Shown here in pieces: positions 42,842 through 52,895 of a stretch of 64,000 nucleotides of DNA. Position 1 is the stretch's first letter. The number at the start of each line of letters is the position of its first letter. The notes beneath the pieces were generated by a model, which was not told where the DNA came from, made no database searches, and was given only the letters and a program-made list of their open reading frames with translations. This DNA is from Mycobacterium colombiense. Lineage in GTDB: Bacteria > Actinomycetota > Actinomycetes > Mycobacteriales > Mycobacteriaceae. The stretch spans positions 1 through 64,000 of the forward strand of contig NZ_QMEV01000023.1 of the NCBI RefSeq assembly GCF_003284935.1, given 5' to 3'. The position numbers and the translations under genes are program-made.

Positions 42842-45487
42842 TTACCGGGGCTTGGCGATGCGTGGACGCATCAGAGCGGCGAGGTCGTCGCGGCTGGCCG
42901 TGCCGGTTTTGCCCATCGCATTGTAGATGTGGTTCTCGACGGTACGGACCGACAGCGTCAGTCTCGCAGCGATCTCACGGTTAGACAACCCTTCACCGAG
43001 GAGCATCACGATTTCTCGTTCGCGACCGGTCACCGGCACCCGCTCGGCGGCCTGCCGAAGCGCCGGTGTGCTGGCGCCGCCGCACTGCTGCGCGAACGCC
43101 TCGGCGCGCGTCGAGCATGCCAACGCCGACCCGCGTTTGTCCTGTCGGCGATATGCGATAGCTGCGTGGGCGGTCGCGTCCATCGCCGCAACCCGATCAC
43201 CCATGCGCTCGAATTCCTGCGACACCCACGCTAATACAGCCGCATCCCCGACATGAAGAGCCTCAGCGAATCGGGCCGCAACACCGGCGCGTGGTCCTTC
43301 CACGATCGTTTCGAGCTCGCGTAAGCGCGGCGCACTGGAATCGTCACCAAACTGCACCGCGGTCTGCAGACACATCACTTCGGCAGCGAATTGCCCATTG
43401 GCGCTGGCGATCCCGGCCGCCGAGAGCGTCATCGCGATTGCATTGCTGACAGCGCCCTGGCAGGCGGCCACCCACGCGCGAGCCAGCTCGTACTCGTAGT
43501 CGAGGTAGCGCCAACCCGGATGCCGCTGCTGCTCAAGCCGGGCAAGTGCGGCGACGGCATCACCGGTTGATCCGCGCATGGCGAGCGCGATCGTGTGTGG
43601 GATCTGGCAGCGGTACACCCATCCGTTGCGCTCGCCGGACGCCGCCAACGTGTCGATGACGGGTTCAAGAAGCGCGCATGCGGCATCGAGGCGGCCCGCG
43701 CCAAGAGCGGCGCGAGCCGCGACGGGAGCACTCTGTAGGTGGCCCGGGCCTGAAACGTTGGACGCCCGTTGGCGCAGCCACTCGGCCGCTGCCCGGGCTT
43801 CCGGTATCTGACCAGCCAGCAACAGAGCGCCGACGTGCGCGTCAGTGATGATGACGAAGCCACGCACCGCCACGGGGTATCCGGTGTTCGCGGCGACCGC
43901 GGCTTCGCTGGTGCGACCGGCGTCCCCTGCGGCAACAGTTCTAGCCCACGCTATAAAGCGCGCGGCCACATCGGATAGCTGTTCCAGCACAACACCTTTC
44001 GACGCTTCGCGGGCGGCGTAGGGCCTGCCCATCGCCGCCCAGTACACGGTGAGAAAGGCGTTGATGCAGCTGCGCGCCTGCGCCGGTATCGCGCGCGTCG
44101 CGTCGTCAATCAGCCTTTTTGCCCCTTGGGGATCCGCGAGGGTGAACAGCCTGTTGGTGGCCCGCAGATTGGCGAGCCTGGCACGCTCGCCGTCGGCCAA
44201 TTCGCTAGTGGGCATGTCCGCGAGTACCGCGTCGGCCTCCTCGCCTCGGCTCAGCGACGATAAGACATACGCGCGCAGGAAATTCGCTTCCGGGCCCCCG
44301 CCAGCGCGGATGGCCGCATCGGCGAGCCGATCGGCCAGGGGCAGATCCATCAGCCACACCGCCCCCGGAGCAGCTCTGGTCAGAAGGTCGGCGTCCGGCT
44401 CAAGGTCGGAGTCGAGGCTCAACACCGCTCGCCGCACCACCGCCCGCACGTCGGCGCGGCCGGCAGTGGCGAGTTCAGCCGCGACCAATCCCCGCAACCG
44501 GCGCAGCCTGGTGGGTGCCGCACGCCGCTTACGCACCTCGGCATACAGCGGATGCGCCACCCGCACCTCGACACGACCGTCGACCTGGTCCAGCGTGAGG
44601 AGGCCGCGCACGTCGGCCTCCTCGACAGCCGCGGGATCGGTGATACGCGTAAGCGACCCCAGCTCGATCGGCTCGCCGACCGCCAGCACATCGACTACAT
44701 CGTTCACCGGTGCCGGCAGGGCACCGATGCGCGATTCGATCAGTTCAGCCAAATCGGGCGGCACGACCGGGTCGCCGACCCAGCACCAACGACCGTGCTG
44801 CTCGACGAGCCGGCCATCGGCGATCTCCTGCTCCACGATGTTGCGCAGGTACAAAACGTTGCCGCAGGTCAGGTTCCATAAGCGGCGGACAGCGTCTGGA
44901 TCCAAACGTCCACCCAGGGTCGCCAATAGCAGCTCGGTCGTTTCCTCAGGTGACAATGGCCGCAGATCGAGCCGTCCGAATTGGGCAACCTTCCACAGCT
45001 CACGCGTCCCCGCGCTGATCGGTTCCCCGTCCCGCAACGTCAGGATGAGCTTGGCCGCGCGGCGCTGGACGATCTGATGCAACACAAAAGTCGACGCGTC
45101 ATCGAGCAAACTGACGTCGTCAACGCCGATCACCACTTGGCTCCCGCCCGATGCCGCTATCAGCGATTCGATCACGCTGCCTACCAGTTGTAGCGTGTCA
45201 CCCACGGCCGATCCGGCCCAATGAGCGAAGGCGCCCAGCGGGATTTTTTGCGACGACGATGTCGCCACGGCCCAATGGGTTTCGCATCCTTTTGATGCCG
45301 CAAACGACAGCGCTTCGCGGGCGATCCGGCTCTTGCCGATACCGGCAGACCCATGAATGACCATCCCGCAAGGATCCGGATCCCACAGCACGGCCTCGAT
45401 GAGCCGCATCTCCTCGGCGCGGCCCGTCAGCGGCCACCTCAGGCGCACCGGTCCTTGATCGTCCCGGCACCCACCATGCCGTCTCAT
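42842..45487 (-). CDS. LuxR-type regulator with AAA/NB-ARC-like ATPase domain
   Basis: About 880 residues from the ATG at 45487; upstream starts to 45652 are possible but lack homology. The ATPase domain has Walker A GSAGIGKSR (about residues 46-54) and a Walker B-like VVIGVDDVSLLDD. A long helical TPR-like middle follows, then a C-terminal LuxR HTH (TGREREIVMLLGEGLSNREI, LTLSVRTVENHIYNAM). This is the MalT/LAL-type layout: ATP-dependent signal-responsive activators. Neighbours are the ESX cassette and two smaller LuxR regulators. Signal and targets unknown. Confidence 0.9.
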   Translation of the reverse strand: MRRHGGCRDDQGPVRLRWPLTGRAEEMRLIEAVLWDPDPCGMVIHGSAGIGKSRIAREALSFAASKGCETHWAVATSSSQKIPLGAFAHWAGSAVGDTLQLVGSVIESLIAASGGSQVVIGVDDVSLLDDASTFVLHQIVQRRAAKLILTLRDGEPISAGTRELWKVAQFGRLDLRPLSPEETTELLLATLGGRLDPDAVRRLWNLTCGNVLYLRNIVEQEIADGRLVEQHGRWCWVGDPVVPPDLAELIESRIGALPAPVNDVVDVLAVGEPIELGSLTRITDPAAVEEADVRGLLTLDQVDGRVEVRVAHPLYAEVRKRRAAPTRLRRLRGLVAAELATAGRADVRAVVRRAVLSLDSDLEPDADLLTRAAPGAVWLMDLPLADRLADAAIRAGGGPEANFLRAYVLSSLSRGEEADAVLADMPTSELADGERARLANLRATNRLFTLADPQGAKRLIDDATRAIPAQARSCINAFLTVYWAAMGRPYAAREASKGVVLEQLSDVAARFIAWARTVAAGDAGRTSEAAVAANTGYPVAVRGFVIITDAHVGALLLAGQIPEARAAAEWLRQRASNVSGPGHLQSAPVAARAALGAGRLDAACALLEPVIDTLAASGERNGWVYRCQIPHTIALAMRGSTGDAVAALARLEQQRHPGWRYLDYEYELARAWVAACQGAVSNAIAMTLSAAGIASANGQFAAEVMCLQTAVQFGDDSSAPRLRELETIVEGPRAGVAARFAEALHVGDAAVLAWVSQEFERMGDRVAAMDATAHAAIAYRRQDKRGSALACSTRAEAFAQQCGGASTPALRQAAERVPVTGREREIVMLLGEGLSNREIAARLTLSVRTVENHIYNAMGKTGTASRDDLAALMRPRIAKPR

Positions 45488-45743
45488 TTCAGTAATCGCT
45501 GGCGCCGCCCTACCCCGTCGGTGGCTGCCCTCATCCGGGCGGCGCGGCCGATCAGCCGCAGCTACGACAGGCGCTGCAGCGGACGACATAACACCCGCCC
45601 GCGTGAGCATGCCTGAACACAAGCACCATGACTCGCCCAATGCCTCATGCAAATGGGTGAGATCCAGCTACTCTTCTCTTCATAGGATTCACACCTAGGA
45701 AGCTGCCCATGCGGATACCAGCCTGCGAATCAGGGGCCGGTCA

Positions 45744-46847
45744 ATGGTCACGGTCGAGGACTTCTCGCGCCTAGTCTCCGGCATCTACGCCGCCGCGGTC
45801 ACTCCCCGGCACTGGGAGCCGGCCCTCGACGAAGTTTGCCGCAGCCTAGGCGGGACGGTGGGCACGCTCAGTGAAGCCGTGGACGGAGTGTGGTCGATCC
45901 AGGCCACGACTGCGCCGGCTGACGTCGGTAAGTCCTATGCCGAGCATTACTACCGCCTGGATTATGTGCTCGCTGGGGTGGGAAACAGTCCAGTCGGCGC
46001 GGTGCGCACCGGGACAGAGCTGATTGCGCCGCGGACGAACTCGGAGTTCTACAACGACTGGCTGCGACCGAACGAACTCAAAGACGGCCTGTTCGTGGGC
46101 CTGACCAGTGGACAACGCCCCTCGTGTTTGATCGTGGCGGCGCCGAGGCGCACCGAGTCGTTCGACACGTCTGAGCGTATGAAGTTAATGAGCGGGTTGG
46201 TGCCACACTTGCGACAGGCGCTGCGCACGCAGGAGAAACTAGCGGCGCTGACCAACAGCGCGGTTGAGCTGGCAGGCGCGCTAGAGGTTGTCCGGCACGG
46301 GATACTCATCGTCGCGGGCGAGCATCTGGTGATAAACCTGAATTCGGCCGCCGAACGGATTCTTCGTTCGGAAGACGGGCTCTGCATACGGTCAGGACGC
46401 ATCGCCGCAACAACCGCGCACGTCGAACAAGAGCTGCATCGGGCTATTAACGATGCCCTTGTCGGTGAGCGGTCCGCCATTCGCACAGGCCGGTCGCTCA
46501 GCTGCATTCGGCGCTCGGGCGAGCGGCCCTACGTCATTCACGTGCTGCCCTCGCACCGCCGCAATGCCGATGAGCCACTCCGGCAGCCAACGGCCCTGGT
46601 GCTGATTATCGACCCAGAGGACGAACCCGAACCCGCCGCAGCGTTGTTGCGCCGGCTCTACCAGCTCACCGAAGCGGAAGCCCAGGTTGCCCTACACGTG
46701 ATGCACGGCGCGAACCTCAAGCAAATTGCACAGGAGTTGTCGGTCTCGGTGACGACGGTTCGCACCCATCTGCAACACGTCTTCGACAAAACTGACACCC
46801 ACCGCCAAGCTGAGCTCGTCCGTCTACTACTCGCGCTAAGCCGATGA
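45744..46847 (+). CDS. LuxR-family regulator, first of a tandem pair
   Basis: A 367-residue protein. The N-terminal two thirds form a PAS/GAF-like sensory region starting VEDFSRLVSGIYAAAVTP, with EFYNDWLRPNELKDGL and GILIVAGEHLVINLNSAAERIL. The C-terminal LuxR HTH reads LTEAEAQVALHVMHGANLKQ, LSVSVTTVRTHLQHVFDKT. The stop overlaps the ATG of a close paralogue (ATGA), so both are translated together. Such PAS-LuxR pairs in actinobacteria often control oxidative or secondary metabolism. Ligand unknown. Confidence 0.87.
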   Translation: MVTVEDFSRLVSGIYAAAVTPRHWEPALDEVCRSLGGTVGTLSEAVDGVWSIQATTAPADVGKSYAEHYYRLDYVLAGVGNSPVGAVRTGTELIAPRTNSEFYNDWLRPNELKDGLFVGLTSGQRPSCLIVAAPRRTESFDTSERMKLMSGLVPHLRQALRTQEKLAALTNSAVELAGALEVVRHGILIVAGEHLVINLNSAAERILRSEDGLCIRSGRIAATTAHVEQELHRAINDALVGERSAIRTGRSLSCIRRSGERPYVIHVLPSHRRNADEPLRQPTALVLIIDPEDEPEPAAALLRRLYQLTEAEAQVALHVMHGANLKQIAQELSVSVTTVRTHLQHVFDKTDTHRQAELVRLLLALSR

Positions 46848-47977
46848 CTGAGCGAATCCGGCGCCGGGCGACGGTCACGGTCGAGGACTTCTCGCGCCTC
46901 GTAGCCGACATCTACGCCGCGGCCGCCGCGCCCGAGCAGTGGGACGCGGCCATCCGCGACATTCAGCGCGCGCTTGGCGCGACAGGCGGTTCGCTGTTGA
47001 GGCGCGACGCTACACCCTGGTCGCTCTGGTCGTTCCAGGCTTCAACGATTCCCGTGGCCGCCTTCGAAAGCTATGCGACGCATTACCAGCGATTGGACTA
47101 TGTGCTCGCTGCGGTGGACAAAAGTCCGGTCGGCGTGGTGCGGACCGGACCGGAAATCGTTGTTCCGAATCGAAACCCCGAGTTCTACAACGACTGGATG
47201 CGCCCTAACGGCATGGAGGACGGGTTATTCGTCCGGCTCACCGAGGGTCCGCACCCGACCTGTTTCCTGGTGATCTCACCGAAGGCGTCGCTCGACACGC
47301 CCGAACGCACGAAGGTAATGCGCGGCTTGGTGGTCCATCTGCAGCAGGCCGTGCGCACGCACAACCAACTCGAAGCTGCCCGAGCGCGCAGCGCTGACCT
47401 CTCGGGAGCGCTCGACGCGATCCGCGACGGTCTCATCATCGTCGGAACAGATTGCCGGGTGATCAGTCTCAATTCCACTGCCGAAGAAGTTCTGCGCGGC
47501 CACGACGGACTGCGCGTCGAATCGGGACGCCTCGGGTCAGCAATTATTCAGACCCAGCGGGAGCTGCACCGCGCGCTGCATCGTGCGCTGATCGGCGGCG
47601 ATTCAGGGGTTCGTGGCGGAAGCTCCTTGATCTGTAGGCGCCCATCGGGCCTGCGTCCCTATGTGATTCAGGTGATCCCGCTGCATCGCACCAAAACTAA
47701 TGAAAGGGTAGCGGAGCCATCGGCGTTGGTCCTGATCAAGGATCCAGAACGCGAAACTGATTCCGCCACAAGGCTGTTGCGCCGATTCTACCGCCTCACC
47801 GAGGGCGAAGCCGAAGTCGCGCTGCGGCTCACCCGCGGTGCAGGTCTGAAACAAATCGCCGACGAATTGTCCGTGTCGTATGAGACGGTTCGCACCCACC
47901 TACAACACGCCTTCGACAAGACCGACACCCACCGCCAAGCCGAACTCGTTGGTCTTGTGCTCGCACTCACTCCATGA
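46844..47977 (+). CDS. LuxR-family regulator, second of a tandem pair
   Basis: A 377-residue paralogue of the preceding gene. It shares VTVEDFSRLVADIYAAAAAP, the EFYNDWMRPNGMEDGL block, the PAS-like GLIIVGTDCRVISLNSTAEEVL, and the HTH LSVSYETVRTHLQHAFDKTD. The many differences spread along the length show an old duplication. It overlaps the first copy by 4 nt. The two proteins may form heterodimers. Confidence 0.87.
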   Translation: MTERIRRRATVTVEDFSRLVADIYAAAAAPEQWDAAIRDIQRALGATGGSLLRRDATPWSLWSFQASTIPVAAFESYATHYQRLDYVLAAVDKSPVGVVRTGPEIVVPNRNPEFYNDWMRPNGMEDGLFVRLTEGPHPTCFLVISPKASLDTPERTKVMRGLVVHLQQAVRTHNQLEAARARSADLSGALDAIRDGLIIVGTDCRVISLNSTAEEVLRGHDGLRVESGRLGSAIIQTQRELHRALHRALIGGDSGVRGGSSLICRRPSGLRPYVIQVIPLHRTKTNERVAEPSALVLIKDPERETDSATRLLRRFYRLTEGEAEVALRLTRGAGLKQIADELSVSYETVRTHLQHAFDKTDTHRQAELVGLVLALTP

Positions 47978-48056
47978 AACCGCCGAGATTGAGGCCAACG
48001 GTCGTATGTCCCGCGTTGGCGCCGCTGGTGGATCCGTTCGCCGCGCTGGCCGATGC

Positions 48057-49298
48057 TCAATCTCCGGTGTCGAATTCGATAGGTAGGGTGGTCGGGCCGC
48101 TGAGCGCGGTCAGCGGCTTCCACGGGGCCGGTCCGGTGCGGCGCGGGTTGTGCATGCGTTGCGTCATGACGGTGAGGGCTTCGGCGAGCTCAAGGCGCGC
48201 GAGGTGCGAACCGAGGCAGTAGTGCATGCCCGCGCCGAACGTCTGCATCGCCGGGGCGCCGTCGCGGGTAATGTCGAGGCGGTCGGGATCGTCGTACACG
48301 GCGGGATCCCGGTTAGCCGCAGCCATATTCGCGAGGACCAGGGTGCCGGCCGGCATTATGACACCGGCGAATTCGACGTCATCGATGGCGGTGCGCAGCA
48401 TCGCGAACGCCACCGGGGAATGCCGCATGATCTCCTCGACGGCATTGCCTGCCAGCTCGGGCCGCTGTCCGAGCAGTGCCCACTGCTCGGGATGATCGCA
48501 CAGCACGTGGACCGCGGCGGCGAGCTGATTGCGGGTGGTGTCGGTGCCGGCCATCAGCAGGCCGGCGACGAGCATGCGCAGCTCGTCCGTGCCCAGGCGA
48601 TCGCCGTCGTCTTCGGCGCGGATCAGCTCGGAGATCAGGTCGTCTGTCAATGTGTGCCGTCGGTCGGCGACCATGTCATCGATGTAGGCGTCTAGCGCCT
48701 CCCAGGCCGTGAGGATCGAGGGAGTTTGGCCAGCCACGTTCCAGCCGAAGACCTTGAAGATGTCGTCGGTCCAGTCGGAGAACAGTTGCCAGTCCTCGGC
48801 TGGCGCGCCGAGCAGCGCACAGATGATGGGGATCGGGTATTGGCGTGCGATGTCGGCGACCACCTCGCATCGCCCGTGAGCCGTGTGCCGGTCCACGAGT
48901 TCGGTGATGACGTCGTGGATCGTCGTGCGCAGCCGTGCGGTGGCTCGGGGTGTGAAGGCCTTTGACACCAGGCGGCGTAGCCGGTGGTGTTCGGCGCCGT
49001 CGAGACTGATCAGGTTGGTGGCGACGCGGTCCCATATTGGGCCGGAGGTAATGCCTTGTGCGGCAAGGAACATCCCTTGTGGTACGCGGAATCGTGAATC
49101 GCGTAGCACCGAGCGCACAAGTTCGTAGCTCAAGACTTCGGGCCCGTGGGTGCCCATGGCGATCGGCGCCCGAGCGCGGGCTTGCGCGATGAGCCGGTGC
49201 GCCTCCTCAGGATTGGGCACCTGCTCGTAGGCCAAGATGGGCAGCCCCGCCTCGAAGACGTTCGGGCAAACGGGCGTAGGCATCGTGTCGACGGTCAT
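48057..49298 (-). CDS. Cytochrome P450
   Basis: A 413-residue soluble bacterial P450. The I-helix oxygen motif is LLMAGTDTTRNQLA, the ExxR is in EEIMRHSPVAF, and the heme-thiolate loop is FGAGMHYCLGSHLARLE with Cys361. The HRRLRRLVSKAFTP C-helix region is typical. It needs ferredoxin partners, none of which are adjacent. The SnoaL-like gene follows in the same direction upstream. Substrate not predictable; lipid, sterol or small xenobiotic are all possible. Confidence 0.93.
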   Translation of the reverse strand: MTVDTMPTPVCPNVFEAGLPILAYEQVPNPEEAHRLIAQARARAPIAMGTHGPEVLSYELVRSVLRDSRFRVPQGMFLAAQGITSGPIWDRVATNLISLDGAEHHRLRRLVSKAFTPRATARLRTTIHDVITELVDRHTAHGRCEVVADIARQYPIPIICALLGAPAEDWQLFSDWTDDIFKVFGWNVAGQTPSILTAWEALDAYIDDMVADRRHTLTDDLISELIRAEDDGDRLGTDELRMLVAGLLMAGTDTTRNQLAAAVHVLCDHPEQWALLGQRPELAGNAVEEIMRHSPVAFAMLRTAIDDVEFAGVIMPAGTLVLANMAAANRDPAVYDDPDRLDITRDGAPAMQTFGAGMHYCLGSHLARLELAEALTVMTQRMHNPRRTGPAPWKPLTALSGPTTLPIEFDTGD

Positions 49299-49528
49299 GA
49301 TGGCCTCTCAGGCGGGGACAAGTCGGCTGGCCGTAGCGGTTGCAAGCCATGAGGCCATCGTTGTTTCGGTCTCGCGAAGGCACGTAAGTAGTGGGCTACT
49401 CATCTTTAGCTGTCGGGCACGCGGAACTGCCTGTCGTCACTGAGTCGTGCCTCCGGCTGCTCGTTCGACGCGCAGCGTGCCGGGACCATCTAGTTCTCGC
49501 GCCCGGGCAACGCCATGGCGACAGCGCG

Positions 49529-49936
49529 TCAATCCAACTGACTAACCACCGCGGCCGTGTCCAGCCATACATTCTCGCGGCTAATCAGCCCGTCGCGGAA
49601 CTCGAAGACATGCAACATCCGAAAACTGATGCGCCGCCCGTTGCCCGGAAGCCCGAGCAACGATCCGATCACGGTGCCCGTCATGAGCATTTCGAGGATC
49701 ATCGCGTCGCCGGCCACGTACCGGTGCAAAATGTTCCAGCTTTCGCTGCGGAAGTTGGCGGTGAGGTAGGCATAAAAGCCGCGGGCCCCGTCCTTACCGC
49801 GAGTGGGGCCATTGGGGAATCCGACTACATCATGCTCGATGTCGTCGGTGTACACCGCTACCGCGCCGTCGATATCTCCTTGACCTTCGGCACTCATGTG
49901 GCGGTCCACGAGTGCCCGCATCTGGCTGTCAGCCAT
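49529..49936 (-). CDS. SnoaL/NTF2-like protein
   Basis: A 135-residue α+β cone protein. MRALVDRHMSAEGQGDIDGA is the N-terminal helix and AVYTDDIEHDVVGFPNGPTRGKD the first strands, followed by MLHVFEFRDGLISRENVWLD. This is the SnoaL-like polyketide-cyclase/epoxide-hydrolase-like fold. Start at 49936 (GGGAG 6-8 nt upstream) rather than the longer frame. It may act on the product of the neighbouring P450. Catalytic type not assignable. Confidence 0.8.
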   Translation of the reverse strand: MADSQMRALVDRHMSAEGQGDIDGAVAVYTDDIEHDVVGFPNGPTRGKDGARGFYAYLTANFRSESWNILHRYVAGDAMILEMLMTGTVIGSLLGLPGNGRRISFRMLHVFEFRDGLISRENVWLDTAAVVSQLD

Positions 49937-50785
49937 CGCCGTCTCCCACTCCATTTCCCGGCACGAAGCCACACTTGATTCTCGTCGTCTCGGGCGAGCG
50001 GACAAGACCCCGGCGCGAGATCGCGTATGCGTGGTACCACGCCGTCATGCTGCGAAATGTGAGTAGTGCACCACTCATGTCGATTGGTCCAGCGCGATCC
50101 ACTATTCCCAGTAACGGAACGTGAGCCAGCACAAGTGTCGAACTGTTCCCACGATGACACGAACGGAGGAATCACATGCGCGCCGCCGATATCACAGCTA
50201 CGACAAGACCGCCCAGTCGAGATCGAGGGGCGGCACCTCATCAGCAATCAATCTCGGCCGTGAGGGGCGTGGAAATGACCGCAACACCAGACACCGATAC
50301 CGGTGCACGGCATCGTGAGCCCACCGTTGAGGGCGCATCTCGTACGCCAGTCTTGATTACCGAGCAGGAGGTCATGTTCGGCACGGCGGTGGTTGTGCGG
50401 GCGAAGCCGACGGTACGCCGCTGGACCGGGACAGCCTCGGTTCTCTTGACGTCCATTCGCCGCATGGTTGCGAGCTCGCGGCGAGATGCCCGCCCAGTGC
50501 GTCACGACTGCCCGAGACACTACGCATTCCTTGAGTACTCCTGCATGGCCCGTGAAATGGATCGCCTCTAGGCGCGGGAACTCATCGACGCGCCCATCGC
50601 ACGTCCTCGATTCGCCGGTTCGAGTCTGCTCGTGTCAACGCGCAACTGACCTCACCCATTTGGATGAGGAATTGCGCAGCCGAGAGTGGTTGGGTGCTGG
50701 CATGTTGCACCAGGCAGTGGGTGACGTTGGGGGCGGAATGGCTCAAATAGCTGTTCACCGTGGTGGAGGTGCGGGTCGGTGGCGA
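49937..50785. other. Intergenic region, no gene recognised
   Basis: About 850 bp between divergent genes. Several open frames exist on both strands but none resembles a known family or has a convincing ribosome site. It probably contains the promoters of the two flanking units. Confidence 0.4.
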
Positions 50786-51850
50786 ATGAGGGTCTTCGCC
50801 ACAGGCGCGACCGGTTTAGTTGGCGCTCACACCGTACTGGCGCTGCTCGATGCGGGCCACGAGATGCGCTTGCTGGTACGCGACGAACCAAGGGCGCGGC
50901 GCTGGTTCGAGTCTCGCGGTCAGCACATCGAGCGCTTCGTCACCGTCGACATCACCGATCAGGCAGCCGTGCAGCACGCGATGGCCGGCTGCGATGCCGT
51001 GTTTCACGCCGCGGCATCCGTGTCGCTGGACCCGCGTAAGGGCCGGGAAACCTACGACACCAACGTCGGCGCGACGAGGGCGGTGCTCGGCGCCGCACAC
51101 GCGCTCGGCATCGGCAAGATGCTGTATGTCTCCAGCGTCGCCGCGTTGTTTCATCCCGGAGCCGCCCGCGTCGACGAATCAACGCCGCTGGCCGATGTGT
51201 CCGAGGCGTATTCGCGATCCAAGCGCGATAGCGAAGAGTATGTCCGCGAGCTGCAGCAGCGCGGCTTGCCGGTGCAGATCACGTATCCGGTCGCCGTCGT
51301 CGGGCCCGATGATCCCAAGCTCAGTGCAGCCAACCGCGCGCTGGCAACCTTCGTCGGGCAGATGCTGCCGCGAAGTACAACGGGTTTCCAGTGTGTCGAT
51401 GTGCGCGACCTGGCGCAGGCACACCAATGGCTGTTAGCGCATCCACCCAGCCGTGCCTTCGAGGACGCGCGCTACATCATCGGCGGCCACTTTTATGCGT
51501 GGGACCAGCTACGCGAGCGCCTCGAAGCGCTGCTTGGGCGGCGCATCTTCAGTCCACGCGTCTCGCCGCGGCTAATACGCGCGATAGGCACCACCGCGGA
51601 TCGCGCCAAGAAGCTGGTGCCGTTTGAGACGCAGATCTCAGCCGAATCAATGGCGATCAACACCCTGTGGCCACCCGCGGACTCGAGCCGCTTTGTGGCG
51701 AAGTCGGGTTTGTGCTTCCGACCGGGGGAAGAGACCCTCGGAGACACCATCCGCTGGATGGTCGAGGCCGGGCATATCCCGGTCAAGAAGGCCGGCCGGC
51801 TGGGTACTCCCCATGCCGTGTCGGTTATCGAAAGGCACGGTGCCCCATGA
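50786..51850 (+). CDS. NAD-dependent epimerase/dehydratase (extended SDR)
   Basis: A 354-residue extended short-chain dehydrogenase. The Rossmann motif is VFATGATGLVGAHTVLALLD (TGxxGxxG, residues about 4-12). Also seen are the DITD acidic position, FHAAASVSLDP, the SSVAALF Ser and the YSRSKRDSEEY catalytic Tyr-x-x-x-Lys. It resembles 3β-HSD/dihydroflavonol-reductase-like enzymes. Start at 50786 where homology begins; the upstream frame extension is not supported. Overlaps the next gene by 4 nt (ATGA). Confidence 0.88.
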   Translation: MRVFATGATGLVGAHTVLALLDAGHEMRLLVRDEPRARRWFESRGQHIERFVTVDITDQAAVQHAMAGCDAVFHAAASVSLDPRKGRETYDTNVGATRAVLGAAHALGIGKMLYVSSVAALFHPGAARVDESTPLADVSEAYSRSKRDSEEYVRELQQRGLPVQITYPVAVVGPDDPKLSAANRALATFVGQMLPRSTTGFQCVDVRDLAQAHQWLLAHPPSRAFEDARYIIGGHFYAWDQLRERLEALLGRRIFSPRVSPRLIRAIGTTADRAKKLVPFETQISAESMAINTLWPPADSSRFVAKSGLCFRPGEETLGDTIRWMVEAGHIPVKKAGRLGTPHAVSVIERHGAP

Positions 51851-52767
51851 AATTTTCCTTTGCAATGCCAAACACCGTCCGCGTCAAAGCACTCACGCAG
51901 CCCTTCGAGCTCGACGTGACCGGTCCGGATCAGATCGTCATGGCCAAACGTGCCGAGGACCTCGGCTACGACATGATCCCGATCCCGGAACACTTCATCG
52001 TCCCGAACGCACACGTGGAGCTGTCAGGACCCCACTACTTTCACTCGACGGTCGCGCAGGCGTGCATTGCCGGCGCCACACAACGCATCCGGGTCAACTC
52101 GTGCGTGACGCTGCTGCCGCTGCAACACCCAGTCATCATGGCCAAGGCGTTGTCGACGGCAGACTGGATGAGCGGCGGGCGCATCACAGTCACGTTCGGC
52201 GTCGGTTGGGACGCAGAGGAATTCAAGATTCTCGGCGTGCCATTCCACGAGCGCGGACGCATGGCCGACGAATACCTTGCCGCCATCGTTGAACTGTGGA
52301 CGAGCGATTCGCCCGGGTTCGAGGGCAAGTACGTATCCTTCAAAGACGTTGCGTTCGAGCCAAAGCCGGTTCAGAAGCCGCATCTGCCGATCTGGATCGG
52401 CGGGGACGCCGAGCCGATGCTCAAGCGCGCGGCCCGATACGCATCAGGTTGGTTCCCGTGGCTGACGAGTCCGGCGGACATTCCCGCGAAGATCGACTTC
52501 ATCAAATCTCAGCCAACGTACGACGGACGGCCGTTCGAAGTGCTGTACGGACTGGGCAGCTCGCAAGTCGGCGAAGGACACGTTGCCATCGACGACCCCA
52601 CACAACAACCCGGCATGAGCGCAGAGGAAATCATCGACCAACTCGGCTGGTTCGCCGAGCTGGGAGTAACGATGACCGGGGTGCCGATCCCGCCGGTCAA
52701 GGACGTCAATGCTTACCTCGACTACGCGCAGTGGGTCATCGAGGAAGTCAAGCCAAAGGTGCCCTAG
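51847..52767 (+). CDS. LLM-class F420-dependent oxidoreductase
   Basis: A 306-residue TIM-barrel luciferase-like enzyme of the actinobacterial F420 group. Seen are FSFAMPNTVRVKALTQPF, MAKRAEDLGYDMIPIPEHF, the RIRVNSCVTLLPLQHPVIMAKALSTAD segment and VGWDAEEFKILGVPF. F420 rather than FMN dependence is inferred from the family. It is coupled to the epimerase by ATGA overlap, so the two probably act on the same pathway. Substrate unknown. Confidence 0.9.
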   Translation: MKFSFAMPNTVRVKALTQPFELDVTGPDQIVMAKRAEDLGYDMIPIPEHFIVPNAHVELSGPHYFHSTVAQACIAGATQRIRVNSCVTLLPLQHPVIMAKALSTADWMSGGRITVTFGVGWDAEEFKILGVPFHERGRMADEYLAAIVELWTSDSPGFEGKYVSFKDVAFEPKPVQKPHLPIWIGGDAEPMLKRAARYASGWFPWLTSPADIPAKIDFIKSQPTYDGRPFEVLYGLGSSQVGEGHVAIDDPTQQPGMSAEEIIDQLGWFAELGVTMTGVPIPPVKDVNAYLDYAQWVIEEVKPKVP

Positions 52768-52895
52768 TGGAAGAGACGAGTCGGTTCACCACCGGAAAAA
52801 ACGGGGACGGCCCCACTCGGATTGAAACTCCTGAGACGGGTTTGTCGATCGCAATGTCTCGGGGCGTAGGAGACTATGCCGAAGGCGGGATTGTC

